Shown here piece after piece: positions 37,863 to 47,510 of a DNA stretch of 64,000 nucleotides. The stretch is from Streptococcus suis (GTDB lineage Bacteria; Bacillota; Bacilli; Lactobacillales; Streptococcaceae), in the NCBI RefSeq assembly GCF_019794555.1, contig NZ_JAIMEP010000004.1, positions 62,001 to 126,000 on the forward strand, in the 5' to 3' direction. A program made the translations under genes and the position numbers. The notes under the pieces were generated by a model. That model was not told where the DNA came from. It saw only the letters and a list, made by a program, of their open reading frames with translations, and made no database searches. Positions within the stretch are counted from its first letter, which is position 1. Each line of letters begins with the position of its first letter.

Positions 37863-38196
37863 GTACAGCCTAAAAATCCTTTGAAATTAAGCTTTCAGAG
37901 GTTTTTTATTGTCTCGTTTTTTAGAGACAGGGGCAAAATAGGGGCAGTCAAATCAAACCATGAACGAAACTAGCCAAGCTACAATACCCCACCCCATAAC
38001 GAAAAGAATAAAAGTCAGGCACTGTCAGGGTGGAGGCGGTTTGAAGTATTCTTTGTCCCTTATTGTTCGAATTCTTTTTCATGGTCACATAACATGTCGT
38101 GTTTGAATTAATAACAGATGGCTCTGTTTTTCGCATATTATTAAGAAAACTTTTGGACTGCTCTGCTATTCTATTGAAAAAGAAGGAGGAAAGTCT
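37863..38196. other. Gene-free stretch after the SRP RNA
   Basis: A hairpin (CCTTTGAAA/TTTCAGAGG around 37876-37901) with a T run lies just after the SRP RNA terminator. The stretch GGGGCAAAATAGGGGCAG near 37929 is reminiscent of sequences at the ends of streptococcal phage-type integrase genes, but no coding trace supports that. The last 20 bp hold the ribosome site of the next gene. Confidence 0.4.
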
Positions 38197-38739
38197 ATGT
38201 TTGTATTTGCCTTTCCAGGTATGGGGAAAACGACTCTTGCTAAGAAATATAGCAGTGTAGTGGACTTAGAAATGTCCGATATTAAATACGATAATAGTAG
38301 TGTACAGCATTTGAGTAAGGAAGAACGAAAATCAACGAGGCGTCCTTTAAAGGATAAGCGCTATAAAACAATCTATGTGGATAAAGCATATAGTCTCCAC
38401 CAGGATGGAAAAGTTGTTTTAGTAGCACTGAATTTTTTAGCCAGAATGCTAGCTGCAATGATAGTACGTGGTGGGGTCTTGTTTCATATTTTCATTCCTC
38501 ATCCGTTTTTAAAAGAGGAATATCGGCAACGCTATATTTCTAGAGGAAACAACCAACGCTTTATCTTTGAGGTTATGTTTATTTGGTATATCGCTCTGAT
38601 TCCACTGTATATGCTAGCTAAGCTATTTCCCTACTGGATTACTGTAACACACTCGGGAGAGACCCTAGAAGATTATTATAAATATGAAAATTTCATAGAA
38701 TTTTCAAGAAAACCAAAAATTGCGCAAACCATTTCATGA
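38197..38739 (+). CDS. P-loop NTPase-like hypothetical protein
   Basis: Unknown protein of 180 aa. The N terminus carries a Walker A-like loop, AFPGMGKTTLAKKY (residues 5-18), a Walker B-like segment is possible at KVVLVALNFL, and the C-terminal third is hydrophobic (about 125-150), which may be a membrane helix. The pattern resembles nucleoside/nucleotide kinase-like folds but no substrate can be named. AAGGAGGAAAGTCT gives a strong start. It lies between the SRP RNA and pgi and may be on an old accessory segment. Confidence 0.65.
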   Translation: MFVFAFPGMGKTTLAKKYSSVVDLEMSDIKYDNSSVQHLSKEERKSTRRPLKDKRYKTIYVDKAYSLHQDGKVVLVALNFLARMLAAMIVRGGVLFHIFIPHPFLKEEYRQRYISRGNNQRFIFEVMFIWYIALIPLYMLAKLFPYWITVTHSGETLEDYYKYENFIEFSRKPKIAQTIS

Positions 38740-38762
38740 AAATGAATGAAAATTGATAAATT

Positions 38763-38805
38763 CCTTGAAAAAAACCTGATAAAGCGTTATCATATTATGG
38801 TATAC
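38763..38805 (+). promoter_or_regulatory. pgi promoter region with palindrome
   Basis: TGATAA-AGCG-TTATCA is a perfect 6-bp-arm palindrome at 38778-38793, overlapping the region between a possible -35 (TTGAAA, 38765) and TATTAT/TATACA. It could be a variant cre or another regulator's operator. Confidence 0.4.
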
Positions 38806-38820
38806 AAATGGAGGAAAAAC

Positions 38821-40170
38821 ATGACACATATTACATTTGATTATTCAAAAGTCTTAGGCCAATTTGTTGGTGCACAAGAAGTTGATTATATGCAACCACA
38901 GGTTACATTGGCTGACCAAATGCTTCGTCAAGGTACAGGTCCTGGTAGCGACTTTATTGGCTGGTTGGATTTGCCAGAAAACTATGACAAAGAAGAATTT
39001 GCTCGTATCAAGAAAGCAGCAGCTAAGATCCAAAATGAAAGTGAAGTTTTGGTGGTTATTGGTATCGGTGGTTCATACCTTGGTGCCAAAGCAGCGATTG
39101 ACTTTTTAAGCAATTCTTTTGCTAATTTGCAAACTCGTGAAGAACGCAAAGCGCCACAAATCCTTTACGCTGGAAATTCTATCTCATCAAGCTACCTTGC
39201 TGACTTGGTTGACTACGTGGCAGATAAAGATTTCTCTGTTAACGTTATTTCTAAATCAGGTACAACAACTGAGCCTGCGATTGCTTTCCGTGTCTTTAAA
39301 GAATTGCTTGTGAAAAAATACGGTCAAGAAGAAGCTAATAACCGTATCTATGCTACAACAGATAAAGCCAAAGGTGCTGTAAAAGTGGAAGCAGATGCAA
39401 ATGGTTGGGAAACTTTTGTTGTTCCAGATAATGTTGGTGGACGCTTCTCAGTATTGACAGCAGTTGGACTTTTGCCAATCGCAGCATCTGGTGCAGATAT
39501 TGACGCTCTTATGGAAGGTGCAAATGCTGCCCGTACGACATTCACATCTGATAAAATTGCTGAAAACCAAGCATACCAATATGCTGCAGTGCGTAACATT
39601 CTTTACAGAAAAGGTTATGTAACAGAAATCTTAGCTAACTACGAACCATCGCTTCAGTACTTCAGTGAATGGTGGAAACAGTTGGCTGGTGAATCAGAAG
39701 GTAAGGATCAAAAAGGTATCAATCCAACATCTGCAAACTTCTCAACAGACTTGCACTCTCTTGGACAATTTATCCAAGAAGGAAACCGCAACATCTTTGA
39801 AACAGTTGTTCGTGTTGACAAGCCTAGAAAAAATATTCTTATCCCTGAAATGGAAGAAGACCTTGATGGTCTTGGCTACTTGCAAGGAAAAGACGTTGAC
39901 TTTGTAAACAAAAAAGCAACGGATGGTGTGCTTCTTGCTCACACAGATGGTGGCGTGCCAAACATGTTTGTGACTCTTCCACAACAAGATGAGTTCACAC
40001 TTGGTTACACCTTCTACTTCTTTGAATTAGCTATTGCTATCTCTGGTTACCTCAATGCGATCAACCCATTTGACCAACCAGGTGTAGAAGCCTACAAGAA
40101 AAATATGTTCGCTCTTCTTGGCAAACCAGGATTTGAAGAACTTGGTGCAGAATTAAACGCACGTTTGTAA
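38821..40170 (+). CDS. pgi: Glucose-6-phosphate isomerase
   Basis: Glycolytic isomerase interconverting glucose-6-P and fructose-6-P, 449 aa, normal for Firmicute Pgi. Signature regions [24 protein letters not shown] and the [14 protein letters not shown] motif are clear, with catalytic Glu in SLGQFIQEG and a Lys near the C terminus. The ATG follows ATGGAGGAAAAAC; an in-frame ATG 75 nt upstream lacks conservation and a ribosome site. Confidence 0.96.
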   Translation: MTHITFDYSKVLGQFVGAQEVDYMQPQVTLADQMLRQGTGPGSDFIGWLDLPENYDKEEFARIKKAAAKIQNESEVLVVIGIGGSYLGAKAAIDFLSNSFANLQTREERKAPQILYAGNSISSSYLADLVDYVADKDFSVNVISKSGTTTEPAIAFRVFKELLVKKYGQEEANNRIYATTDKAKGAVKVEADANGWETFVVPDNVGGRFSVLTAVGLLPIAASGADIDALMEGANAARTTFTSDKIAENQAYQYAAVRNILYRKGYVTEILANYEPSLQYFSEWWKQLAGESEGKDQKGINPTSANFSTDLHSLGQFIQEGNRNIFETVVRVDKPRKNILIPEMEEDLDGLGYLQGKDVDFVNKKATDGVLLAHTDGGVPNMFVTLPQQDEFTLGYTFYFFELAIAISGYLNAINPFDQPGVEAYKKNMFALLGKPGFEELGAELNARL

Positions 40171-40175
40171 GAAAA

Positions 40176-40205
40176 CCAAACTGATCGGAAACGGTCAGTT
40201 TTTCT
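40176..40205 (+). terminator. pgi terminator
   Basis: AAACTGA and TCAGTTTTT arms enclose TCGGAAACGG, followed by TTTC. Confidence 0.75.
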
Positions 40206-40235
40206 TTGCTTATTAAATGTGGTAGAATAGAGTCT

Positions 40236-40976
40236 ATGAAAAATGAATTTTTTGTAGTGGGTGATATCCATGGAGAGTTTGGGCTCCTACTAGATATTTT
40301 AAAGAAATGGGATGAAGAACGACAACAGCTAATTTTTCTGGGAGATTTGATTGACTGTGGAGAAAATTCAAAGGCCTGTTTAGAACTGGTTTGGCAGTTG
40401 GTTTGCGAAAAGGAAGCTATTTGTCTAACAGGTAACCATGAACGTATGTTTTTAGCTTGGTTGCGGGATCCCTTGGAACGCTATGACCATTACCGGAGGA
40501 ATGGAGGAGATACGACCATTAATTCTCTTCTTGGGCGTCCCTTGGATGCACCTGTGGATGGCTTAGTCGATGCCAATGCGGTGATGGAACAATACGAAGA
40601 ATTGATCAACTTTGTCAAAACATGCCCTTACCATGTAGAAACCGAGCACTATATTTTCGTTCATGCGGGTGTGGATCTGACCTTGTCTGATTGGCGAGCA
40701 ACAAACAACCATGATAAGGTATGGTTGCGCAAGCCCTTCCATGAGGCTAAAAATACAACAGGAAAGACCATTGTTTTTGGTCATACACCTGTGTATAGTC
40801 TTTATCAGACCAATCTCCGCATTAGTCAAATTTGGACTAGTCCAGATGGTAAAATGGGGATTGATGGCGGAGCTGTTTACGGCGGAGTTCTCCATGGGAT
40901 TGTACTGGATGACATGGGCTTGGTGCAGGATTACATCGTCGGAGCTGTCAATCCGAGAAAAGAAATTGAAGATTAG
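40236..40976 (+). CDS. Calcineurin-like metallophosphatase
   Basis: Serine/threonine protein phosphatase or diadenosine-tetraphosphatase-like enzyme, 246 aa. The dinuclear metal motifs are GDIHGEF (residues 9-15), GDLIDCGE, GNHERM and HAGVD, then GHTP. There is no ribosome site: a -10 of TAGAAT ends seven bases before the ATG, suggesting a leaderless transcript. The in vivo substrate (protein phosphate or Ap4A) is unresolved. Confidence 0.85.
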   Translation: MKNEFFVVGDIHGEFGLLLDILKKWDEERQQLIFLGDLIDCGENSKACLELVWQLVCEKEAICLTGNHERMFLAWLRDPLERYDHYRRNGGDTTINSLLGRPLDAPVDGLVDANAVMEQYEELINFVKTCPYHVETEHYIFVHAGVDLTLSDWRATNNHDKVWLRKPFHEAKNTTGKTIVFGHTPVYSLYQTNLRISQIWTSPDGKMGIDGGAVYGGVLHGIVLDDMGLVQDYIVGAVNPRKEIED

Positions 40977-41026
40977 ATAATGATTGAAAATTAGGAGGTA
41001 AAACTTCTAATTTTTTATTTTTATAC

Positions 41027-41057
41027 TTGACAATATATATATATATATATATATAAT
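41027..41057 (+). promoter_or_regulatory. Promoter whose spacer is a TA dinucleotide tract
   Basis: A perfect -35 TTGACA (41027-41032) and a perfect -10 TATAAT (41052-41057) are separated by 19 nt made entirely of alternating A and T. Loss of one TA unit would give the optimal 17-nt spacer. The layout is that of slipped-strand phase-variable promoters; the phase variation itself is inferred. Confidence 0.7.
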
Positions 41058-41084
41058 GGAGTTATCACTATTTAGGAGGCTCTT

Positions 41085-41717
41085 ATGGCAAAGAAAATTA
41101 AAGATGAACATGGTAATGTTTATGTGCAAAAGAAACCATTTTACAAGCGAATTTGGTTTATTGTGTTGGTTGGATTGTTTGTGATTGGTGGGTTACAAAG
41201 TGTATTGGGTGGTGGAAGTAATTCCTCAACTTCTTCTAGCCAAACTACATCAACTACTACCCAAACTACAACCGAAGCATCAGCGAGTAGCTCGGAAGAA
41301 CAAAAAGAAGCTACAACATACAGTATTGGACAGGAAGTTCCAGTTGGAGACGTTGTTTACCTTGTCAATTCAAAAGAGGTTACCACTAACGTAGGTGGAG
41401 AATTCGGTAAGACTGCTAACGGAGTCTTTCTAGTGCTGAATGTAACAGTGAAAAATAATGGTAAAGAAGCTATTACCGTAACGGATGATTTCTTTACCTT
41501 GTTAAAAGGTGATATAGAGTATAAGTCTGATTCAACTGCGGGAATTTATGCTAACCAAGATGCAAAATTTTTCTTAACTGAAGTAAACCCAGAAAATTCT
41601 GTTACTGGTAATGTTGTCTTTGATATTACAGAAGAGACAGCAAATGACCCAAGTATTCAACTTAGAGTTCAAACAGGTTTTTGGGGAACGGAAACAGGCG
41701 TAATTAATCTTCAATAA
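41085..41717 (+). CDS. Membrane-anchored DUF4352-like protein
   Basis: Protein of 210 aa with a short charged cytoplasmic N terminus, one membrane helix (IWFIVLVGLFVIGGLQSVLGG, about 25-44), a Ser/Thr/Gln-rich flexible linker (45-80), and a C-terminal beta-sandwich (about 85-210) with FLVLNVTVKNNGKEAITVTDDFF typical of DUF4352/telokin-like domains. It is thus exposed outside the membrane. TTAGGAGGCTCTT precedes the start. Function is unknown; the repeat-tract promoter suggests variable expression. Confidence 0.75.
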   Translation: MAKKIKDEHGNVYVQKKPFYKRIWFIVLVGLFVIGGLQSVLGGGSNSSTSSSQTTSTTTQTTTEASASSSEEQKEATTYSIGQEVPVGDVVYLVNSKEVTTNVGGEFGKTANGVFLVLNVTVKNNGKEAITVTDDFFTLLKGDIEYKSDSTAGIYANQDAKFFLTEVNPENSVTGNVVFDITEETANDPSIQLRVQTGFWGTETGVINLQ

Positions 41718-41721
41718 AATT

Positions 41722-41866
41722 GAGTGAGGCTGGGCAAAAAATTCGAAATCTAACTAATATTGTTTAATTTTAATAAATAAGAAACCGCATGAAATCAACG
41801 TTTTTAGGCGAAAGATTTCATGCGGTTTTGTTTATTTTGGACTTTTTGCTCAGCACCTTTTTCAAT
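41722..41866. repeat. MITE-like element with nested inverted repeats
   Basis: The outer arms GCTGGGCAAAAA (near 41731) and TTTTTGCTCAGC (near 41846) are inverted repeats with one mismatch. Inside, AAACCGCATGAAATC and GATTTCATGCGGTTT form a perfect 15-bp stem (41782-41829) followed by a T run. It can act as a terminator for the preceding gene. Outer arms and compact length suggest a non-autonomous element. Confidence 0.55.
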
Positions 41867-41942
41867 TTTTTATCTTTCTTCATAAAATTTTCTGAAAATT
41901 TTGATATAATAGAAAAAATATTATTTTTAGATTGGAATCATT

Positions 41943-42641
41943 ATGACTGCACAAAAAATGACTGCACAAGAAATCATTGCCTTTATCGGTAATGCTGTGA
42001 AAAAAACAACTGTGAAAGTAACTTTTGAAGGGGAATTGGCTGGTCCTGTTCCTGCAGAAGTGACAAAACTTGGCAACGTCCTCTTCGGTGACTGGAAAGA
42101 CGTCGAGCCACTTTTGACAAACTTGACTGAAAATGTAGACTACGTGGTTGAGCAAGACGGTCGCAATTCGGCTGTGCCTTTGTTGGACAAACGGAACATC
42201 AATGCCCGTATCGAGCCAGGTGCGATTATCCGTGACCAAGTGACGATTGGCGATAATGCCGTTATCATGATGGGTGCTGTGATCAACATCGGTGCGGAAA
42301 TCGGCCCAGGTACCATGATTGACATGGGTGCTATCCTAGGTGGTCGTGCGACGGTTGGTAAAAACAGCCACATCGGTGCAGGTGCGGTCCTTGCAGGTGT
42401 CATCGAGCCAGCTTCGGCTGAGCCAGTGCGTGTTGGCGACAATGTTTTGGTCGGTGCCAATGCCGTTGTTATCGAGGGCGTGCAAATCGGTAGTGGCTCT
42501 GTTGTCGCAGCGGGTGCTATTGTGACTCAAGACGTCCCTGAAAATGTTGTGGTGGCAGGTGTGCCAGCCCGCATCATCAAGGAAATCGACGCTCAAACCC
42601 AACAAAAAACAGCCTTGGAAGAGGCTTTGCGGACACTCTAA
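41943..42641 (+). CDS. dapH: Tetrahydrodipicolinate N-acetyltransferase
   Basis: Hexapeptide-repeat acyltransferase of 232 aa catalysing N-acetylation of tetrahydrodipicolinate in the acetyl branch of the DAP/lysine pathway. The left-handed beta-helix repeats run from about residue 85 to 205 ([29 protein letters not shown]). The first codons repeat: ATGACTGCACAA occurs at 41943 and 41958, so either ATG could initiate; neither has a clear ribosome site. The deacetylase partner follows 9 bp later. Confidence 0.92.
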   Translation: MTAQKMTAQEIIAFIGNAVKKTTVKVTFEGELAGPVPAEVTKLGNVLFGDWKDVEPLLTNLTENVDYVVEQDGRNSAVPLLDKRNINARIEPGAIIRDQVTIGDNAVIMMGAVINIGAEIGPGTMIDMGAILGGRATVGKNSHIGAGAVLAGVIEPASAEPVRVGDNVLVGANAVVIEGVQIGSGSVVAAGAIVTQDVPENVVVAGVPARIIKEIDAQTQQKTALEEALRTL

Positions 42642-42650
42642 GAGGTAGCT

Positions 42651-43778
42651 ATGCTAGATTTAATCGCGACACGCCGAGCCCTCCACCAGATTCCAGAGCT
42701 GGGCATGGAGGAGTTCAAGACCCACGCCTTTCTTATGGAGACCATTGCAAATCTGCTTCAAGACTGCTCTTTTGCCCAAGTTCGCACGTGGGAGACGGGT
42801 ATCTTGGTTTATCTGACAGGCTCTGCTCCTCAAAAAACGATTGGTTGGCGGACGGATATTGACGGCCTGCCTATCGTGGAAGAAACGGACCTGGACTTCA
42901 AGTCCCTCCACCCAGACCGTATGCATGCCTGTGGACATGATTTCCACATGACCATTGCCTTGGGGCTTTTGGAGAAAATGGCAGAGCAGCAACCGAAAAA
43001 TAACCTACTCTTCTTGTTTCAGCCTGCGGAGGAAAATCTAGCGGGTGGTATGCTCATGTATGAAGCGGGGGCCTTTGGTGATTGGTTACCAGATGAATTT
43101 TATGGGCTCCATGTCCGACCAGATCTCAAAGTTGGTCAAATGGCTACCAACCGTGCGACACTCTTTGCTGGGACCTGTGAAGTCAAGATACGGTTTACAG
43201 GAAAGGGTGGTCACGCAGCATTTCCCCATACCGCCAATGACGCCTTGGTGGCAGCCAGCTACTTTGTGACCCAGGTTCAGTCAGTGGTGAGTCGAAATGT
43301 CGACCCAATCGAGGGAGCTGTGGTGACCTTCGGCTCCATGCACGCGGGCACGACCAACAACGTTATTGCCGAAACAGCCTTTTTGCATGGCACCATTCGG
43401 GCCTTGACCCAGAGTATGAGCCTCTTGGTGCAAAAACGAGTGCGTGAAATAGCAGAAGGGATTGCCTTGTCCTTTGGAGTGGACTTGGACATCGAGCTCA
43501 ATCCAAGTGGTTATCTGCCTGTGGAGAACAATCCTCAACTGGCAGATGAACTGATGACCTATTTTGAACAGGTTGATGGTGTGGAAATGACTGACTGTCC
43601 ACCTGCCATGACGGGTGAAGACTTTGGCTACCTGCTCAACAAGGTTACAGGTGTAATGTTCTGGCTGGGTGTGGATACGCCTTATCCCCTTCACAATCCT
43701 CGTCTCAGTCCCAAAGAGGAAGTACTTCTCTTTGCTGTGGATAAGTTGAGCGATTTTTTGAAAATGAAAGCAAACTAG
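42651..43778 (+). CDS. dapL: N-acetyldiaminopimelate deacetylase
   Basis: M20-family amidohydrolase, 375 aa, releasing acetate from N-acetyl-LL-diaminopimelate. Metal and catalytic features are [23 protein letters not shown] and the C-terminal [20 protein letters not shown] precedes the ATG. Together with the adjacent acetyltransferase it makes the acetylated route; the aminotransferase must be elsewhere. The dap symbol is a convention; the enzyme is EC 3.5.1.47. Confidence 0.9.
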   Translation: MLDLIATRRALHQIPELGMEEFKTHAFLMETIANLLQDCSFAQVRTWETGILVYLTGSAPQKTIGWRTDIDGLPIVEETDLDFKSLHPDRMHACGHDFHMTIALGLLEKMAEQQPKNNLLFLFQPAEENLAGGMLMYEAGAFGDWLPDEFYGLHVRPDLKVGQMATNRATLFAGTCEVKIRFTGKGGHAAFPHTANDALVAASYFVTQVQSVVSRNVDPIEGAVVTFGSMHAGTTNNVIAETAFLHGTIRALTQSMSLLVQKRVREIAEGIALSFGVDLDIELNPSGYLPVENNPQLADELMTYFEQVDGVEMTDCPPAMTGEDFGYLLNKVTGVMFWLGVDTPYPLHNPRLSPKEEVLLFAVDKLSDFLKMKAN

Positions 43779-43819
43779 ACTGGGTTTTCCAGTCTTTTTC
43801 TGAAAGAAAAGGAGTTTCT

Positions 43820-44362
43820 GTGGATAAAAAAGAAATTCGGAAAGAAGTGCTAGGGACTTTGCAAGGACTAACGAGTAGTCAACGAGCAAGATGGAGTCAG
43901 CAACTAACAGAAAGGCTCCTTTCCTCTGATACCTATAAGTGCTCAAAGTCGCTTGGGACCTACCTTTCTATGGGACATGAGTTCGATACTAGTTACTTAA
44001 TTGAACAGGCTCAAAAGGATGGAAAATGCATTTTCATTCCTAAGACCTATTCACAAGGACGCATGGATTTTGTAGAATATAATCCTGATGATTTGGTTAA
44101 AACTAGGTTTGGAGTTTGGGAACCTGGGACTTATTCACAACCTGTGGATAAGTCTGTGGTTAACTGGATTCATGTCCCGGGATTGGCTTGGAATCAAGCA
44201 GGGTTTCGGGTTGGCTATGGGGCAGGGTTTTATGACCGTTACTTGTCAGATTATCAGGGGGAGACGGTATCGACCTTGGGCTCTTTCCAGTTATATGATT
44301 TTGAACACCAGACATTTGATATCCCAGTAAAGGAGTTGTTGATTTTTGAAGAATCTTTTTGA
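43820..44362 (+). CDS. 5-formyltetrahydrofolate cyclo-ligase
   Basis: ATP-dependent enzyme returning 5-formyl-THF to 5,10-methenyl-THF, 180 aa. It starts at GTG after AAAGGAGTTTCT. Conserved elements are the basic N-terminal KKEIRKEVLG, the LSMGHEFDT turn, and the nucleotide loop GFRVGYGAGFYDRYL. It overlaps the rhomboid gene by 17 bp, a pairing conserved in streptococci. Confidence 0.9.
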   Translation: MDKKEIRKEVLGTLQGLTSSQRARWSQQLTERLLSSDTYKCSKSLGTYLSMGHEFDTSYLIEQAQKDGKCIFIPKTYSQGRMDFVEYNPDDLVKTRFGVWEPGTYSQPVDKSVVNWIHVPGLAWNQAGFRVGYGAGFYDRYLSDYQGETVSTLGSFQLYDFEHQTFDIPVKELLIFEESF

Positions 44363-45023
44363 TAAGCGCTACCCTGTGACCAATGGCTTGTTGGCAGTTA
44401 CGGCTCTTGTTTTTCTATTTATACAAATATTTCGCTTTGGGCAGACCACTACAGCCTATACAATTTTTGAATTCGGTGGTATGTATGGGGAAGTAGTGCG
44501 TTATGATCCGACTCAGTTGTGGCGCTTGGTTTCGCCTATTTTTGTCCACATTGGTTGGGAGCATTTTCTATTCAATGGTATTACTTTACTTGGTTTAGGG
44601 TATCAATTAGAAGGGCTTTTTGGGTCCCGGAGGTTCTTTCTTCTCTATCTATTATCTGGTATTATGGGGAACCTTTTTGTTCTCTTCTTTACACCAGATG
44701 TGGTTGGCGCAGGTGCGTCGACCTCGCTCTTTGGCCTATTTGCAGCCATGGCTCTTTTGAGAAAATTTAGTCGTAGCCCTTATTTACAAGTTCTTGGTCA
44801 GCGTTACATGCTTCTTCTAGGTCTGAACTTGGCATTAGGCCTTTTTACCCCATCCATTAGCATGGCGGGACATATTGGAGGAGCAATCGGTGGTTGTTTA
44901 GTCGTTATTTTTTTACCACCACTTACAGAGAAAAATTTATTTACTGGGAAACAGGTTTTTTACAGTTTCATTGGTTATTTGGCTTTGATTGCTTTGCTTC
45001 TGGGCGCATTCTATTTCATGTAA
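44346..45023 (+). CDS. Rhomboid-family intramembrane serine protease
   Basis: Polytopic protease of 225 aa with about seven hydrophobic segments. The catalytic Ser125 lies in GAGASTSLFG (the usual GxSG box is GAST here) and His176 in MAGHIGGAIGG, in a later helix; HFLFNG carries the conserved His/Asn. It starts at TTG inside the preceding gene, so it is translationally coupled. Substrates are unknown; bacterial rhomboids act in membrane protein quality control or signalling. Confidence 0.88.
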   Translation: MKNLFDKRYPVTNGLLAVTALVFLFIQIFRFGQTTTAYTIFEFGGMYGEVVRYDPTQLWRLVSPIFVHIGWEHFLFNGITLLGLGYQLEGLFGSRRFFLLYLLSGIMGNLFVLFFTPDVVGAGASTSLFGLFAAMALLRKFSRSPYLQVLGQRYMLLLGLNLALGLFTPSISMAGHIGGAIGGCLVVIFLPPLTEKNLFTGKQVFYSFIGYLALIALLLGAFYFM

Positions 45024-45092
45024 AAAAACTAGCGGATGCTAGTTTTTAAGAGAAGTCGTTAGAATTGTTTTCTGACGGCTTTTTCATATGAA
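45024..45092 (+). terminator. Tandem terminators after the rhomboid gene
   Basis: AAAACTAGC/GCTAGTTTTT around GGAT (45027-45048) is followed by a second hairpin, AGTCGTTAGAA/TTTCTGACGGCT with TTTTTC (45053-45087). They separate this + strand unit from the convergent MFS gene. Confidence 0.7.
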
Positions 45093-45121
45093 GATAAAGA
45101 ATTGTAACTATCCAATCTTTT

Positions 45122-46474
45122 TCAGGAATTTTTGCTGGGCTGTTGGAAGAGATTAATAAAGAAGAAGTAGATAATGACAACTAAGAATAGTTGTAGAGAG
45201 AAGACACGTTGGACTCCTTCAGTCAAATTTTGGCTACTATTTGCAAGGACAGAAGCAATAGCTGTTCCTAAAGCACCTGCAAATTGTTGCATCATTTGAA
45301 AAATAGCTGTGGCATCGGCTTTCTTTTCTTGAGGCAATGTGGATACTGAAACGGCCAGGGTATTGTTAAATGCCATGTTTCTTCCAAAGGTGAATACAAT
45401 ATAGGTTGCTGCCAAACTAAAGAGTGTCAATGTTTCAGTGAATAAGGCCATGATTGAAAGAGCTATGGTAAATAATGTATTCCCAATATAGAGTGAAGGT
45501 TTTGGTCCTTTTAAATCATAGAATTTGCCAAAAACAGGGGCTAGAATGGCTCCCAAAAGAGTACCTGGTAGTAATGAGAATCCTGCTAGAGTGGAACTTG
45601 CCCCCTTCGCTTCAATTAAAAAGTTTGGAATAATAAAGTTTGAACCTAAATTAGCAAATTGATAAATAAAGAAGGGTATTAAACCAAGCCAAACGGTTGG
45701 TACTTTCAAGACACGAATATCAAGAAATGGTTTAGGAATAGTCAGACTTCGATGGATAAATGCTGCCAAGCTAAGGATGAATACAATTAAATATATCCAA
45801 TTTATTTTACCTTCTTCTAGACTTGTAATTGCTAGAAGCGACGTACTTAGCGCAAGAGCTAACAGTATGAAGGACGAAATATCAAAAGGACGTCTCTCAC
45901 CTTTTTGGCTATTTTCCATATAGAGATGGTTTAGAAGAAAACAGATAAGGGGGACGGGTAGGATAAAGATGAAAATCCATTGCCAGGGAAGGCGTGCAAT
46001 CATAAAACCGCCATAGGTAGGGCCGAAAGCAGGGGCTAGACTCATAATCAGACCGCCAATCCCCATATAGGTTCCAATTTTTTGAGGAGGAATCCGTTCT
46101 AAAATGAGATTGAACATCAATGTCATTCCAATCCCAGTTCCTAATCCTTGTAAGGCGCGTCCTACGATCATGATGGAGAAGCTAGGGGTTGCAAATGCCA
46201 AGATTGTACCCGATGTGAACAGAAGGAGAGAGGCATTTAAAATAGTTTTTTCTTTAACATTTTGCTGCAAAGTAGCACTGACAGTCATTGATATTGCAAC
46301 AGCTAAAAGGTAGATGGTTGTAATCCATTGGAGACTGGACAGTGGCAAGTGATAAACTTTTTGTAGGGTCGGAAATGTCACATTCATACTCGTTTCTGAA
46401 AGAATACCTGCAAATCCTAGCAGAGCGGTGGCAACAATGGACATGGTTGTGTTTTTGGAAACAGTGTCATTCAT
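45122..46474 (-). CDS. MFS drug:proton antiporter (DHA2 type)
   Basis: Major facilitator exporter, 450 aa, about twelve to fourteen membrane segments. Motif C-like and motif A-like signatures are present (GRALQGLGTGIGMTLMFNLILERIPPQKIG), and the early helix has SLQWITTIYLLAVAISM as in the EmrB/QacA group. The start MNDTVSKN follows GGAAGGATTCTCCC; an upstream ATG would add nine residues without support. Likely a multidrug exporter; substrates are not predictable. Confidence 0.86.
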   Translation of the reverse strand: MNDTVSKNTTMSIVATALLGFAGILSETSMNVTFPTLQKVYHLPLSSLQWITTIYLLAVAISMTVSATLQQNVKEKTILNASLLLFTSGTILAFATPSFSIMIVGRALQGLGTGIGMTLMFNLILERIPPQKIGTYMGIGGLIMSLAPAFGPTYGGFMIARLPWQWIFIFILPVPLICFLLNHLYMENSQKGERRPFDISSFILLALALSTSLLAITSLEEGKINWIYLIVFILSLAAFIHRSLTIPKPFLDIRVLKVPTVWLGLIPFFIYQFANLGSNFIIPNFLIEAKGASSTLAGFSLLPGTLLGAILAPVFGKFYDLKGPKPSLYIGNTLFTIALSIMALFTETLTLFSLAATYIVFTFGRNMAFNNTLAVSVSTLPQEKKADATAIFQMMQQFAGALGTAIASVLANSSQNLTEGVQRVFSLQLFLVVIIYFFFINLFQQPSKNS

Positions 46475-46571
46475 TGGGAGAATCCTTCCGTTTTTATTCA
46501 TTAAAAAAGGGTAGCACGGAGTTGGCTACCACCTTTGCAATCCAATAGTGTTGACTATTTGGAAATTGACG

Positions 46572-47471
46572 TTATTTTTTTGGTTTATCTAACTGTTTAC
46601 CTAATTCAATGAGGTATTGTTTCAAGTCGTCTTTAACCTGAGGATGTTGCAGAGCATAATCGATAGATGTTTTCATGAAACCGAACTTGTCACCAACGTC
46701 ATAGCGTTTTCCGGTAAATTCGCGGGCAAATACACGTTGCGTTTTGTTTAGTGTATCAATAGCATCAGTCAGTTGAATCTCGTTACCTGCACCTGGTTTT
46801 TGGTTTTCTAAAATCTCAAAAATTTCAGGGGTAAGAAGGTAGCGACCGATGATCGCTAAATCAGAAGGAGCTTCCTCGGGCTTAGGTTTTTCTACAAAGG
46901 TTTCGACACTATAAAGACCGTTAATACCCTCACCTTGCGGAGCAATGACACCGTATGCAGAGACCTCTTCGTGAGGAACTGGCATAACAGCAATCGTTGA
47001 AGCATGTGTTGCTTCATAGTCATCAATCAATTGCTTGGTTATTGGAGTGACTGTAGAATCGGTAATGTCCATAAGGTCATCGCCAAGCATAACAACAAAA
47101 GGCTCGTTTCCAACAAAGGCCTTGGCTTGAAGAACTGCATCACCAAGTCCTTTGGGATAACTTTGACGAATAAAGTGAAGACGGATAGCTGTTGCTTCAT
47201 CAACTAATTTCAAGAGGTCATTTTTCCCCTTTTCCTTCAAGTTGTATTCTAATTCAAAGTTTGAATCAAAATGATCCTCGATAGAACGTTTTGATTTGTT
47301 AGTTACTACCAATATGTCTTCTATACCAGATCGTAATGCTTCTTCGAAAATAAATTGTAATGTTGGCTTATCCACAATCGGTAACATTTCTTTTGCGAGT
47401 GCTTTTGTTGCTGGGAGGAAACGTGTTCCCAATCCTGCAGCAGGGATGACTGCTTTTCTAACTTTTTTCAT
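46572..47471 (-). CDS. galU: UTP-glucose-1-phosphate uridylyltransferase
   Basis: Cytosolic enzyme making UDP-glucose for capsule, teichoic acid and glycolipid synthesis, 299 aa. The nucleotide-binding start is [25 protein letters not shown], and GDDLMD supplies the metal Asp. TAAAAGGAGTAAATACGTT lies before the ATG. It lies 39 bp downstream of gpsA on the same strand, so the pair is probably cotranscribed, an arrangement common in streptococci. Confidence 0.95.
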   Translation of the reverse strand: MKKVRKAVIPAAGLGTRFLPATKALAKEMLPIVDKPTLQFIFEEALRSGIEDILVVTNKSKRSIEDHFDSNFELEYNLKEKGKNDLLKLVDEATAIRLHFIRQSYPKGLGDAVLQAKAFVGNEPFVVMLGDDLMDITDSTVTPITKQLIDDYEATHASTIAVMPVPHEEVSAYGVIAPQGEGINGLYSVETFVEKPKPEEAPSDLAIIGRYLLTPEIFEILENQKPGAGNEIQLTDAIDTLNKTQRVFAREFTGKRYDVGDKFGFMKTSIDYALQHPQVKDDLKQYLIELGKQLDKPKK

Positions 47472-47510
47472 AACGTATTTACTCCTTTTATATTTTATTT
47501 GTGTTTAAAA

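Noticed and set aside
37920-37960. Possible attachment site or integrase-gene remnant after the SRP RNA
   Set aside because: Only the GGGGCAAAATAGGGG word suggests it; no integrase coding trace or direct repeat was found.
37948-38136. 62-codon minus-strand frame after the SRP RNA
   Set aside because: No ribosome site, no recognisable sequence, and flanked by non-coding remnants.
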